A stretch of 6,277 nt of DNA from assembly GCA_007130355.1 (NCBI GenBank), contig SLSQ01000099.1, positions 1 to 6,277 of the forward strand, read 5' to 3'. How positions within the stretch are numbered: the stretch's first letter is position 1; the number at the start of each line of letters is the position of its first letter. The DNA comes from Trueperaceae bacterium. GTDB taxonomy: Bacteria; Deinococcota; Deinococci; Deinococcales; Trueperaceae. Both the position numbers and the translations under genes were made by a program. Below, in pieces: positions 1-6,118 of this stretch. The notes below the pieces were generated by a model. It saw nothing but the letters and a program-made list of their open reading frames with translations, made no database searches and was not told the DNA's origin.

Positions 1-3000
1 CGGCGCCGCGGCGTCGCCGGGCCGGCCACGGACGCCTGTGTCCACGGCGATTCCGGTCGCGAGGTGTTCGCCCTGCAGCGCGAGGTCGACGTGGGGGAGG
101 AGCGTTCCGCGCGCGGAGGCGGTCGCGCCGAAGGCGGCGAGGTCGGCGTCGACCGTCACGCCGTCCGCGTCGCCGGTCAGGAGCAGGCGTGCGGCGACGT
201 CCCGGTCCGGGAGGTCGCCCGCAGGGCCGCCGGCACGGAGCGCGGTCGCTTCGATGCGGCCGTCGGCCCGCATCCGGCCGTCGGTCCAGGCGGCCGGGTC
301 GGCGAGGGCGGCCAGCGGTCCGGTCGCGTCGAGGGCGCCGTCGACGCCGATGCGGACGATCCCGTCCGGCAGCTCGTCCGCGCCGGCGGCGGCCAGGAAC
401 GGCGTCAGGTCGGCATCGTTCGCGGTCAGGCGGACCCCGTCGGGATCGGCGGTCACGACCAGGTCCGGCCCGTCGGCGCGGACCGACCAGGCGTCCGGTC
501 CGGTCCGCACCGTCAGGTCGAGGCGCGCCGCGTCCGTGCGCCAGGCGGCACGCACGAGCGGTTCGCTCGGGCCGGCCGCCGCAGCGTCCGGGGTCGTGCC
601 GGCCACGGCGCCGGTCCAGGCGAGGGGACCGTCGAGCTCGAGCACGCCGGGCAGCGCCGTCGGGAGGCCGGCGGCGAGGCTCGCCTCCGGCACGAAGGCG
701 GTGCCGCGGATCTCCGGTCGGGCCAGCGGCCCGACCAGGGCGAGGTCGGTGCGGTCCGGCCCGGACCGACCGTCGCGCAGTCGTAGGTCGGCCTCGAGCG
801 TCTCGAGGAGGGGAGCGACGTCGGCCGGGTCCGGCGTCTCGCCCGGCGCCGCCACGGCGCGGATCTCTCCGTCCAGCCGCCAGGTCGCGTCCCCGGCCCG
901 GACCGGCAGGTCGACCTGGAGGTGCGGCACGCCGCCGCGCAGCGTCGCCGTGGCCGACCCGCTCGGCGGGTGGAGGCGGAGGGTCGCGCGGTCGAGCCCG
1001 CCCCCGGCGGCGGCGTCCCCTCCGAGGTCGAGCGTCCACGGCAGCGGACCGATCCCGAACCGTTGCACCGTCTGGGCGGGGATCTCACCCGATCCGCTGG
1101 GGCGTCCGTCGCTCCAGGCGAGCTCGCCCCAGGGGTGCGTCGCGCGGACCGCGACGGGGTCGCCGGGCGCGACGCGGCCGCTCAGGGCGACGGGGCCGAT
1201 CGGGGTCGGAACCTCGCCGGCGAGGTCGCCGGCGGTCCAGGTCGCGCGGCCGGGGAGCGGGTCGGTCAGGTCGAGGGTCGCCGTCCCGGTCGCGCCCGCG
1301 TCCGGGCCGAAGCCCGCGCCGTCCAACGTGACCGTTCCGTGCGCCTCGGCGCCGGCGAGGGCGGCGAGCGGCCGCAGGGCGACGCGGCCGTCGGTCCGGA
1401 GCGCACCGTCGGCGCGCGTCCAGACCGCGGTCGCGGTTTCGGCGGGGGTTTCGGTGGTCGATCCGGCGGCGGGTTCGGTCGCGGCGTCCGGTGCCTCGTC
1501 GGCCGCGAGCGGGGACGCGCCGGACGTACGCAACTCGGCCCGGACTGCACCGTCCGGGTCGAGGACCCGGTCGAGCTCGGCGATGAGCCGCACCTGGCCG
1601 GTGGCGAGCGAGGCGGTACCGGTGCCGTCGCGGCTCGCGTCGGCCACGATCCGCAGCGGATCCCGCAGCGGCACGCCGCCAAGCCGGGTTCCGGCCGGCA
1701 GCTCGGCCGAGGCGCCGTAGCCCGCGTCGGTCGCGCTCGCGGTCGCGACGACCCCGGTCCCGTCCGGAGCCGTGGCGCCGAACCTGACCTCGCCCCGCAC
1801 GGATTCGAGCGGGTCGGCGAGCACGAGCCGGAGGTCCAGGTTCAGGAGGCCGTCGAGCGGTTCGGCGGCGCTCGGTCCGCCCGGCTCCGTGTCCGCCGCG
1901 CTCAGGCCGATCCGGTCGGCGGGAACGGCGACCGGATGGTCGACCGCCGTGGCGACGACCCGGCCGTCCTCGAGCGAGGCGCGGACCGTCGGACCGTCGG
2001 CGACGACACGCAGGGGAGCGGGCGCCGGCCCGCCGCCGGCCGGCAGGAACGGCAGCTCGGCGGTCGCCTGGAAGGTCGCCGGGTCGATGCGGACGCCGGC
2101 CGTGTCGGCCGCGCGCACGGCGACCGAACCGGTGGCGACGCTGCCGCCGGGCCGGAACGGAGCGAAGCCGCCCTCCTCGACGGACACGGTCAGGTCGGTG
2201 CCGGCGTCGACGTGCACCGGGTCGAGCGACCAGGCGAGCGGGGCGGCCGGTTCGCCGAGCGCCGCAGCGGCATCGGCTCCGTCGGCCGCCGTGTCCGCTT
2301 CCGGCCCGAACGGGAACCGGCCGGAGAGGACGAGCGGTCCGAAGCGTCCGTCGATCCCCTCGAACGCGGTGCCGTCCAGGCGGAAGTCGGCCGCCCCGCG
2401 CAGGTCGATCGGCGCGCCGTCCGCGGTCCGCACGGTCGCGCCGCCGAGCAGGTCGGCGGGGAGGGGGACCGGGTCGGAGGCGTGCAGCTCGGCCCGCAGG
2501 TTCGGCGTGGCGACCGGACCGGAGGCCGTCAGTTCGACGGTGCGGTCGCCCTCGAGCCAGGGCGGGAGGTTCCGCAGGCGTACGGCGCCCTCGACCTCGC
2601 CGTTCCGCAGCGCCGCCGCGCCGTTCAGGTCGCCGCCGAAGGCGCGCCCCTCGACGAAGGCGGCGATCGTGCCGCCGATCAGGTCGCCGTCGATGCGGAA
2701 CGCCGCCTCGCGGCCGGCGAGGTCGCGCTCGCCGGGCGCGGTCAGCAGCGGCGCCGGACCGGGCGGGGGCGGCGCGAGCGGCTCCGCCGGGTCCCCCTCG
2801 ACGGTGCGGGCGTCCGGATCCGCCGGGCCGAGCGCCGAACCGGTCACGACGAACGACCCGGCCGCGCCTTCGCCCAGGCGGTAGACGAGCTCGCCGTCGA
2901 GCTCGCGGGCCGGACCGAAGGCGGCGTCCTCGGTGCGGACGACCCACTCGAGCGCGTCCGAGCGTTCGCGGGTGTCGACCGACCAGCGTCCGCCGAACCC

Positions 3001-4101
3001 TTCGCCGTGCGCTTCGATCGCCAGGCCGGGACCGGTGGCGAAGCGCACCTCGTCGCTGCGGAGGGTGAACGGACGGCCGTCGAGGGTACCGGCGCCCTGG
3101 ACCGAGGCGCGCAGGTCGATCCGCGTCCAGCCGGCCGCGCGCGCCGTGACGAACGCCTCCCCCTGCGGCACCAGGGTCTCGGGCAGCGCGACCGGCGACG
3201 CCCAGGCGGTGGCCGCCTCGAGTCGCGGGGTGCCGTGCAGCGTGGCGCTCCAGCGGGCGTTGGCGACGTCGACGGTGCCGTTCGCCGCGACCGGTCCGCC
3301 GAAGCCGACGCCGGACAGCTCGGTTTCGATAAGCAGGCCGCGCATCCGGACCGGTCCCTCCAGGTCGGCGACCTGCAGGTCGTACCAGTCGATCGCGCCG
3401 TCGCTCAGCTCGCCCTCGATCTGAAGGCCGCGGGCGTCGGTCCAGCGGACGGTGGCGTCCAGCCGGCCGCCTTCGGCGCCGTCCCACCACTGGCGCGCGA
3501 TGCGCACGTCGGCGTTCGTGACCTCCGCGTCCAGTCGGAACGGGTCGAGGCCGATCTCGGCGACGAGGTCGAGCGCGCCGTCCGGCGTCGCCAGCCGGCC
3601 TTCGGCCGTGACGCGTTCGCCCCGCCCCCCGACGCGCAGGTCCTCGAGCCGCAGGTCGGGCAGCGTGTACGGCACGTCGCCGACGGTGAGGCGCAGGTTC
3701 CGGAGGTCGGCGTCGCGCAGCTCCGGTCGGAACGGGAGGCCGCCGGCGCCGGTCCCGTCGCCCGTCTCGAAGCCGCCGACGTCGATGGCGGCGTCGGCAC
3801 CGTCGACGGCGATCCAGAGCGGCAGTTCGCCGGTCAGCAGCGACGGCAGGAACCAGCCGAAGCGGGCCTCGTCGAGGGTCAGGTCGAGGCCCGGCCCCTC
3901 GACCCGCAGGCCGCTCAGCTGGAGGGTCCGCCACGGCCAGCCGCCGCTTCCCTCCCACGACACCTGGTACCCCGCGCCGTCGGCGACGCGGGCGGCGTTG
4001 CGCAGTAGCACGTCCCGTCCCCACGGCGTGGCGGGGAGGAGGACCGTCACGACCACGAGGATCGCGATCAGGGCGAGGGGGACGGAGAGGCGTCTGGGCA
4101 T
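1..4101 (-). CDS. tamB: TamB-like (AsmA/bridge-type lipid transfer) envelope protein, C-terminus beyond window
   Basis: The frame starts at ATG 4101 and stays open to base 1, giving 1367 codons; I read every codon and found no stop. An in-frame TAG at 4146-4144, with no other start codon in between, fixes the start. Residues 1-7 are short and basic, residues 8-23 form one hydrophobic anchor (LALIAILVVVTVLL), and then comes a segment like the TamB N-terminus (TPWGRDVLLRNAARV, GGWPWRTLQLSGLRVEGPGL). The rest alternates short polar and hydrophobic strands with DG or GG turns, as expected of the long beta-taco groove. TamB proteins are anchored in the inner membrane, span the periplasm and help phospholipids or beta-barrel proteins reach the outer membrane. 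The diagnostic TamB C-terminal domain is not in the window. E. coli TamB is about 1260 residues, so this protein is longer. Proline- or alanine-rich breaks lie near residues 435-455, 600-620, 688-696 and 868-890. The protein contains no lysine and no cysteine. Another AsmA-clan member is the main alternative. Confidence 0.85.
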   Translation of the reverse strand, partial: MPRRLSVPLALIAILVVVTVLLPATPWGRDVLLRNAARVADGAGYQVSWEGSGGWPWRTLQLSGLRVEGPGLDLTLDEARFGWFLPSLLTGELPLWIAVDGADAAIDVGGFETGDGTGAGGLPFRPELRDADLRNLRLTVGDVPYTLPDLRLEDLRVGGRGERVTAEGRLATPDGALDLVAEIGLDPFRLDAEVTNADVRIARQWWDGAEGGRLDATVRWTDARGLQIEGELSDGAIDWYDLQVADLEGPVRMRGLLIETELSGVGFGGPVAANGTVDVANARWSATLHGTPRLEAATAWASPVALPETLVPQGEAFVTARAAGWTRIDLRASVQGAGTLDGRPFTLRSDEVRFATGPGLAIEAHGEGFGGRWSVDTRERSDALEWVVRTEDAAFGPARELDGELVYRLGEGAAGSFVVTGSALGPADPDARTVEGDPAEPLAPPPPGPAPLLTAPGERDLAGREAAFRIDGDLIGGTIAAFVEGRAFGGDLNGAAALRNGEVEGAVRLRNLPPWLEGDRTVELTASGPVATPNLRAELHASDPVPLPADLLGGATVRTADGAPIDLRGAADFRLDGTAFEGIDGRFGPLVLSGRFPFGPEADTAADGADAAAALGEPAAPLAWSLDPVHVDAGTDLTVSVEEGGFAPFRPGGSVATGSVAVRAADTAGVRIDPATFQATAELPFLPAGGGPAPAPLRVVADGPTVRASLEDGRVVATAVDHPVAVPADRIGLSAADTEPGGPSAAEPLDGLLNLDLRLVLADPLESVRGEVRFGATAPDGTGVVATASATDAGYGASAELPAGTRLGGVPLRDPLRIVADASRDGTGTASLATGQVRLIAELDRVLDPDGAVRAELRTSGASPLAADEAPDAATEPAAGSTTETPAETATAVWTRADGALRTDGRVALRPLAALAGAEAHGTVTLDGAGFGPDAGATGTATLDLTDPLPGRATWTAGDLAGEVPTPIGPVALSGRVAPGDPVAVRATHPWGELAWSDGRPSGSGEIPAQTVQRFGIGPLPWTLDLGGDAAAGGGLDRATLRLHPPSGSATATLRGGVPHLQVDLPVRAGDATWRLDGEIRAVAAPGETPDPADVAPLLETLEADLRLRDGRSGPDRTDLALVGPLARPEIRGTAFVPEASLAAGLPTALPGVLELDGPLAWTGAVAGTTPDAAAAGPSEPLVRAAWRTDAARLDLTVRTGPDAWSVRADGPDLVVTADPDGVRLTANDADLTPFLAAAGADELPDGIVRIGVDGALDATGPLAALADPAAWTDGRMRADGRIEATALRAGGPAGDLPDRDVAARLLLTGDADGVTVDADLAAFGATASARGTLLPHVDLALQGEHLATGIAVDTGVRGRPGDAAAP

Positions 4102-4108
4102 GAGGACA

Positions 4109-4133
4109 GGACCCCGGGCCGAAGCGGTCCGGG
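4109..4133 (-). promoter_or_regulatory. 5' UTR hairpin ahead of the tamB-like gene
   Basis: Read on the minus strand, bases 4133-4129 (CCCGG) can pair with 4117-4113 (CCGGG), and 4127-4125 (CCG) with 4121-4119 (CGG), leaving a CTT loop and one A-C mismatch. An alternative stem pairs GGACC (4130-4126) with GGTCC (4113-4109). The only Shine-Dalgarno-like purine run before the ATG, GGGG at 4115-4112, is part of the stem. The fold could limit translation initiation. In such GC-rich DNA a chance hairpin is quite possible. Confidence 0.3.
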
Positions 4134-4140
4134 AAGATGC

Positions 4141-4149
4141 ATGCTAGCA
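4141..4149 (-). promoter_or_regulatory. Candidate extended -10 promoter of the tamB-like gene
   Basis: The minus strand reads TGCTAGCAT from 4149 to 4141: a TG-N extension followed by TAGCAT, which keeps the T-A....T pattern of a sigma-70 type -10 box. Transcription would begin near 4134, leaving an untranslated leader of roughly 33 bases before ATG 4101. I see no clear TTGACA-like -35 box 16-18 bases upstream; the bases there read CGAATC. The site lies in one of the few spots of the intergenic region that is not almost pure G+C. The in-frame stop of the gene overlaps this box. Confidence 0.45.
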
Positions 4150-4179
4150 CCGGCCCGAATGAGGATTCGTGGCGCGGAA

Positions 4180-4197
4180 GGCCGTCCCGGACGGGCC
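4180..4197. promoter_or_regulatory. Palindrome midway between the divergent promoters
   Basis: Bases 4182-4194 read CCGTCCCGGACGG, a perfect inverted repeat of six base pairs around a single central C. Two further pairs (4180-4181 with 4196-4197) form if G4195 is bulged. It lies about 40 bases from each -10 candidate, which would suit an operator serving both directions. It could equally be a chance feature of sequence made almost only of G and C, and no regulator gene is seen nearby. Confidence 0.25.
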
Positions 4198-4231
4198 GCA
4201 CGGCGCGACCGGAGCGTCGCGGCGGCTGCGG

Positions 4232-4237
4232 TAGCAT
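4232..4237 (+). promoter_or_regulatory. Candidate -10 box for leaderless transcription of the acylphosphatase cluster
   Basis: TAGCAT ends six bases before the GTG at 4244. A transcript starting about seven bases after the box would begin on the start codon itself. This TANNNT placement is characteristic of leaderless genes described in Deinococcus species. There is no Shine-Dalgarno sequence before GTG 4244 (the bases are GCCCGC), which agrees with leaderless initiation. The -35 position (CCGGAG at 17-base spacing) is not recognisable. Confidence 0.55.
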
Positions 4238-4243
4238 GCCCGC

Positions 4244-4546
4244 GTGAGCGACGCGTCGCACCGCACCGGACCGGACCGCACCGAACGCCTGACCGCCCTG
4301 ATCTCGGGGCGGGTGCAGGGGGTCGGCTACCGCGCCTTCGCGCAACGCCGCGCGATCGACTTGGGCCTGGCCGGCACCGCCGAGAACCTGCCCGACGGTC
4401 GGGTCGAGGTGGTCGCCGAGGGGCCCCGCAGCGAGCTCGACCAGCTGCTGGTGTTCCTGCGTCGCGGACCGTCCCACGCCGACGTGGCGACGGTCGAGAC
4501 CGAGTACGGCGAGGGGGGCGGCCTGCGTGGCTTCTACGTCTACTGA
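4244..4546 (+). CDS. acyP: Acylphosphatase
   Basis: This small cytoplasmic enzyme (100 residues, against about 90-100 for the family) hydrolyses the carboxyl-phosphate bond of acylphosphates such as acetyl phosphate or 1,3-bisphosphoglycerate. The first signature is SGRVQGVGYRAFAQRRA (residues 21-37), with catalytic Arg30 in the phosphate-binding loop. The second is ENLPDGRVEVVAEG (47-60), with catalytic Asn48. The C-terminal LRGFYVY matches the usual closing strand of this alpha/beta sandwich. Residues 1-14 form a polar extension ahead of the fold, encoded in part by an imperfect CCGNA repeat. GTG 4244 is chosen because a TAGCAT box ends six bases before it, implying a leaderless message. 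The gene is divergent from the tamB-like gene and overlaps trpC by 20 bases. It contains no lysine. The family assignment is secure; the physiological substrate is not known from sequence. Confidence 0.95.
   Translation: MSDASHRTGPDRTERLTALISGRVQGVGYRAFAQRRAIDLGLAGTAENLPDGRVEVVAEGPRSELDQLLVFLRRGPSHADVATVETEYGEGGGLRGFYVY
4261..4285 (+). repeat. Imperfect CCGNA pentanucleotide repeat, five units
   Basis: The units are CCGCA, CCGGA, CCGGA, CCGCA and CCGAA, head to tail. They lie in codons 6-14 of the acylphosphatase and encode its polar N-terminal extension. Because the unit is five bases, gain or loss of one copy would shift the reading frame. The units are not identical and the tract is short, so slippage is only a possibility. 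Confidence 0.6.
4512..4517 (+). promoter_or_regulatory. Ribosome binding site supporting the early trpC start
   Basis: AGGGGG lies nine bases before GTG 4527, inside the last codons of the acylphosphatase gene. The next in-frame GTG (4569) has no comparable purine run ahead of it, so this site favours the 301-residue TrpC and a 20-base gene overlap. Confidence 0.5.
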
Positions 4547-5432
4547 GCCGGTCGGCGGCGCGCCGCGGGTGCCGGACCCGCTGTCGAACGATCGGCTGGC
4601 GACCGTGCCGGGCGTGCTCGGACGCATCGCGCGCGAACGCGCCGATGATTACGGTGGCGTCCCCGTGCCCGACGCGCCCGCCGGCGCCGGCCCGCGCCCC
4701 GGACGGTTCGAGGCGGCGCTCCGCGGTCCGGGCCTGGCGTTCGTCTGCGAGATCAAGCGCGGCAGCCCGTCGCAAGGCGCGATCGCCGACCTCGACCCGC
4801 GCGACGCGGCGCGCGCCTACCACGGTGGCGGCGCCGACGCGCTCTCGGTCCTGACCGAACCGCGCCACTTCGGCGGCGACCTGGCGCACCTGCGCGCGGT
4901 CGCCGGCGACGTGCCGCTGCCCGCGATGCGCAAGGAGTTCGTGGTGCACCCGGCGCAGATCGAGGAGGCGCGCACGGCGGGCGCCGCCGCGGTGCTGCTG
5001 ATCGTGGCGGTGCTCGGCGACGCCACCGCCGCCTACCTCCGCTACGCGCACGCCTGCGGGCTCGACGCCCTGGTCGAGGTGCACGACGAGGCCGAGGCCG
5101 ACCTGGCCGTCGCGGCGGGCGCGCGGCTCCTGGGCGTGAACAATCGCGACCTGCGCACCCTCGACGTCGACCTCGCGACGGCGCCGCGCCTGATGCGCCG
5201 CGCCCGCGCCGCCGGCTTCGGGGGCGTGCTGATCGCCGAGTCCGGCTACCGGACGGCGCCCGACCTGCGGCCGGTGCTGGGGCTCGCGGACGCGGCGCTG
5301 ATCGGTACCTCGCTGGCCGGCAGCGGCGACCTCGAAGGCGCCCTGCGCCGTCTGGTGCGCGACGTCCGTGCGCTCGAAGCGGACGCGACGCCCGAAATCC
5401 CCTTCGCGTCCGAACCGGGAGGAACCCCATGA
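4527..5432 (+). CDS. trpC: Indole-3-glycerol phosphate synthase
   Basis: This cytoplasmic TIM-barrel enzyme closes the indole ring in tryptophan synthesis, converting CdRP to indole-3-glycerol phosphate with loss of CO2 and water. The landmarks appear in order. VPGVLGRIARERADD (27-41) is the N-terminal helix. CEIKRGSPSQG (74-84) carries Glu75 and Lys77. SVLTE (107-111) is followed by FGG. MRKEF (134-138) has the general-acid Lys136; many homologues have RKDF here. LVEVH (182-186) has Glu184 as likely general base. GVNNRDL (203-209) and AESG (237-240) follow, and LIGTSL (258-263) forms part of the phosphate site. At 301 residues it is longer than the usual 250-270. The excess lies in a Ser/Pro-rich start, a Pro/Ala/Gly-rich stretch near residues 44-58 and a short tail. 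GTG 4527 has a purine-rich ribosome binding site; GTG 4569 (residue 15) is the alternative start. The gene overlaps both neighbours, and no other trp gene is visible. Confidence 0.96.
   Translation: MASTSTEPVGGAPRVPDPLSNDRLATVPGVLGRIARERADDYGGVPVPDAPAGAGPRPGRFEAALRGPGLAFVCEIKRGSPSQGAIADLDPRDAARAYHGGGADALSVLTEPRHFGGDLAHLRAVAGDVPLPAMRKEFVVHPAQIEEARTAGAAAVLLIVAVLGDATAAYLRYAHACGLDALVEVHDEAEADLAVAAGARLLGVNNRDLRTLDVDLATAPRLMRRARAAGFGGVLIAESGYRTAPDLRPVLGLADAALIGTSLAGSGDLEGALRRLVRDVRALEADATPEIPFASEPGGTP
5417..5423 (+). promoter_or_regulatory. Strong ribosome binding site for the SDR gene
   Basis: GGGAGGA sits five bases before ATG 5429, within the last codons of trpC. It is the clearest Shine-Dalgarno sequence in the window. 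Together with the ATGA overlap it fixes the SDR start and indicates coupled translation. Confidence 0.8.
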
Positions 5433-6118
5433 ACATCGTCGCCACCGGCGCGTCCAGCGGCATCGGCGCCGCCACCGCCCGCGCGCTCGCCGTGCCGGGC
5501 GCCACGCTGATCCTGAACGGCCGCAACGAAGCGGCGCTGGCCGGCGTCGCCGAGGAGGTGCGCGGGCTGGGCGCCCAGGCCGAGGTGCGCGCCGCCGACC
5601 TGAACGACGACGCCGCGCTCGACCGGTTCGCGTCGGGCCTGCCCGACCGGATCGATGTTCTGATCCATAGCGCCGGCGTCGTTCAGCTCGGGCCGGTCGC
5701 CGAACTGGACGTGCGCGATCTGGACCGGCAATTCCGCGTCAACGTGCGGGTCCCGTTCCTGCTGACGCAGCGGGCGCTGCCCGCGCTGCGTGCCGCGAAG
5801 GGCCTCGCCGTGTTCGTGAACTCCGGTGCCGGCCTGCGCGCCAACCCCGAGTGGAGCGGCTACGCCGCCTCGAAGTTCGCGCTCAAGGCGATCGCCGACG
5901 CCCTGCGGGCCGAGGAGGCCGAGCACGGCGTGCGCGTCACCACCGTCTATCCCGGACGCACCGCCACCCCGATGCAGCAGGAGGTGCGCCGGCAGGAGGG
6001 CAAGCCGTACGATCCCGCCGCCTTCGTCACGCCCGAAGCGGTCGCCGACCTGATCGCCGGCGTGGTCCGGACCCCGCCGCCCGCCACCGTGCCCGACCTG
6101 ACCGTCCGTCCCGCTTGA
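5429..6118 (+). CDS. Short-chain dehydrogenase/reductase, classical type
   Basis: This is an NAD(P)-dependent oxidoreductase of the classical SDR family, a Rossmann-fold cytoplasmic enzyme; the substrate cannot be read from the sequence. The cofactor motif TGASSGIG is at residues 6-13. Arg32, in NGRN at the end of strand beta-2, suggests a preference for NADP(H). Asp57 in AADL contacts adenine. HSAG (80-83) stands where most members have NNAG. The catalytic tetrad is Asn105 (NVRVPF), Ser132 (VNSGAG), Tyr145 and Lys149 (YAASK). YPGRTATPM (174-182) is the usual post-catalytic loop. At 229 residues it is compact but complete, being slightly shorter than the usual 240-260. The gene overlaps trpC by four bases (ATGA) and has its own strong ribosome binding site, so it is probably co-translated. 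Four lysines are present, one of them catalytic. Confidence 0.95.
   Translation: MNIVATGASSGIGAATARALAVPGATLILNGRNEAALAGVAEEVRGLGAQAEVRAADLNDDAALDRFASGLPDRIDVLIHSAGVVQLGPVAELDVRDLDRQFRVNVRVPFLLTQRALPALRAAKGLAVFVNSGAGLRANPEWSGYAASKFALKAIADALRAEEAEHGVRVTTVYPGRTATPMQQEVRRQEGKPYDPAAFVTPEAVADLIAGVVRTPPPATVPDLTVRPA

Noticed and set aside
38..1720. Plus-strand frame of 560 codons, rich in Ser, Ala, Pro and Arg
   Set aside because: It is another antisense shadow of the TamB-like gene. It has no recognisable domain and no ribosome binding site or promoter that I could see.
922..4008. Open frame of 1028 codons on the plus strand across the left part
   Set aside because: It is exactly antisense to the TamB-like gene. 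Its translation is a disordered Arg/Gly/Glu/Asp/Ala-rich string with no domain, as expected when stop codons are rare in very GC-rich DNA.
1..4101. Frequent short words such as CAGGTCGA and GGTCCGG, looking like dispersed DNA repeats
   Set aside because: They follow from common codon pairs (for example Asp-Leu as GAC CTG) in a beta-repeat protein with strong codon bias. I saw no regular spacing or long identical units.
4236..4238. ATG just upstream of the acylphosphatase as an alternative start
   Set aside because: It is out of frame with the acylphosphatase (eight bases before GTG 4244) and lies inside the candidate -10 region.
1085..4627. Minus-strand open frame of 1180 codons in another register
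   Set aside because: It crosses the acylphosphatase and the intergenic region, and it is a shifted register of the TamB-like gene. Its product is dominated by arginine, proline and glycine, while the neighbouring register reads as a proper membrane-anchored beta-repeat protein.
4068..5084. Minus-strand frame of 338 codons opposite acylphosphatase and trpC
   Set aside because: It lies opposite two genes with intact catalytic motifs, and its own translation shows no family features.
5246..5926. Minus-strand frame of 226 codons opposite trpC and the SDR gene
   Set aside because: It is antisense to conserved motifs of both enzymes (the end of the IGPS barrel and the SDR active site), so it is a composition artefact.
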